From Clostridium_AD estertheticum_D (GTDB taxonomy: Bacteria; Bacillota; Clostridia; Clostridiales; Clostridiaceae): a stretch of DNA of 64,000 nucleotides. Every line of letters starts with the position of its first letter. The first letter of the stretch is position 1. The notes under the pieces are model-generated. The model was not told the DNA's origin and did no database searches. It worked only from the letters and a program-made list of their open reading frames with translations. The stretch spans positions 46,624 through 110,623 of the forward strand of contig NZ_JAHLDM010000018.1 in assembly GCF_018861295.1 (NCBI RefSeq), given 5' to 3'. Shown here in pieces: positions 63,985 to 64,000 of this stretch. The translations under genes were made by a program, and so were the position numbers.

Positions 63985-64000
63985 GGTCAAGCCCTCGACT
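63985..64000 (-). rRNA. rrl: 23S ribosomal RNA, 3' tip only
   Basis: The last bases on the minus strand read GTCGAGGGCTTGACC, matching the 3' end of clostridial 23S rRNA. The rest lies outside the window. The spacer 63926-63984 carries a short hairpin (GAGAATA/TATTCTC) typical of 23S-5S spacers. The exact 3' end is approximate. Confidence 0.6.

Overview
This window looks like chromosomal DNA of an anaerobic, amino-acid-fermenting Clostridium (Clostridium sensu stricto type). The DNA is very AT-rich and most genes have strong AGGAGG-type ribosome binding sites. The gene content points the same way: B12-dependent ornithine fermentation, hybrid-cluster protein, a T-box leader, a TPP riboswitch, and a clostridial 5S rRNA with the 3' tip of a 23S rRNA at the right edge. 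I cannot fix the species from sequence alone. No insertion sequence, phage, CRISPR array or tRNA was seen.

Layout. 1-3228 (+) is the end of a Bce/FtsX-type ABC permease, a small anchored protein, and a response regulator/histidine kinase pair, as in antimicrobial-peptide detoxification modules. 3527-4311 (+) is an orphan PTS EIIA/EIIB pair. 4384-8433 (-) holds a LacI-family regulator, galT and galK, with two operator-like palindromes at the galK promoter. 8654-14617 (-) is an arginine deiminase operon (arcA, arcB, arcD, an aminotransferase, arcC). 15168-18316 (-) has an amino-acid permease and a RocB-like M20 peptidase. 18438-27883 (-) is a complete ornithine fermentation operon: thiolase ortAB, aminomutase oraSE, a MutL/GlmL-like ATPase, ornithine racemase, 2,4-diaminopentanoate dehydrogenase and an antiporter. 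It sits behind a textbook sigma-54 promoter with palindromic upstream sites, next to its own sigma-54 activator (28153-29538). Arginine can therefore be taken to ornithine for ATP by the arc genes, and ornithine then fermented by the ort/ora genes.

29795-43674 (-) is a sugar region: galM, a ROK repressor, xylulokinase, a YesM-like kinase, a four-gene ABC transporter of the YtfQRT/YjfF type, a membrane-anchored protein with two tandem periplasmic binding domains, and an AraC-type response regulator. It resembles a three-component sugar sensor wrapped around the transporter it would control. A decayed radical-SAM gene (43842-44149) separates it from pdxS/pdxT (vitamin B6) and a riboswitch-controlled thiC (thiamine).

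47496-50859 (-) groups a Crp-type regulator, a formate/nitrite channel and hcp, probably for nitrosative stress. 50942-55263 (-) is ilvN-ilvC-ilvB plus a D-2-hydroxyacid dehydrogenase. It diverges from a T-box-controlled leuC-leuD-leuB-leuA operon (55565-60462, +). 60505-62479 (-) is a small set of bacterial-microcompartment-type genes (alcohol dehydrogenase, EutS/PduU shell protein, EutP/PduV GTPase). A Gfo/Idh oxidoreductase and the end of an rRNA operon (-) close the window.
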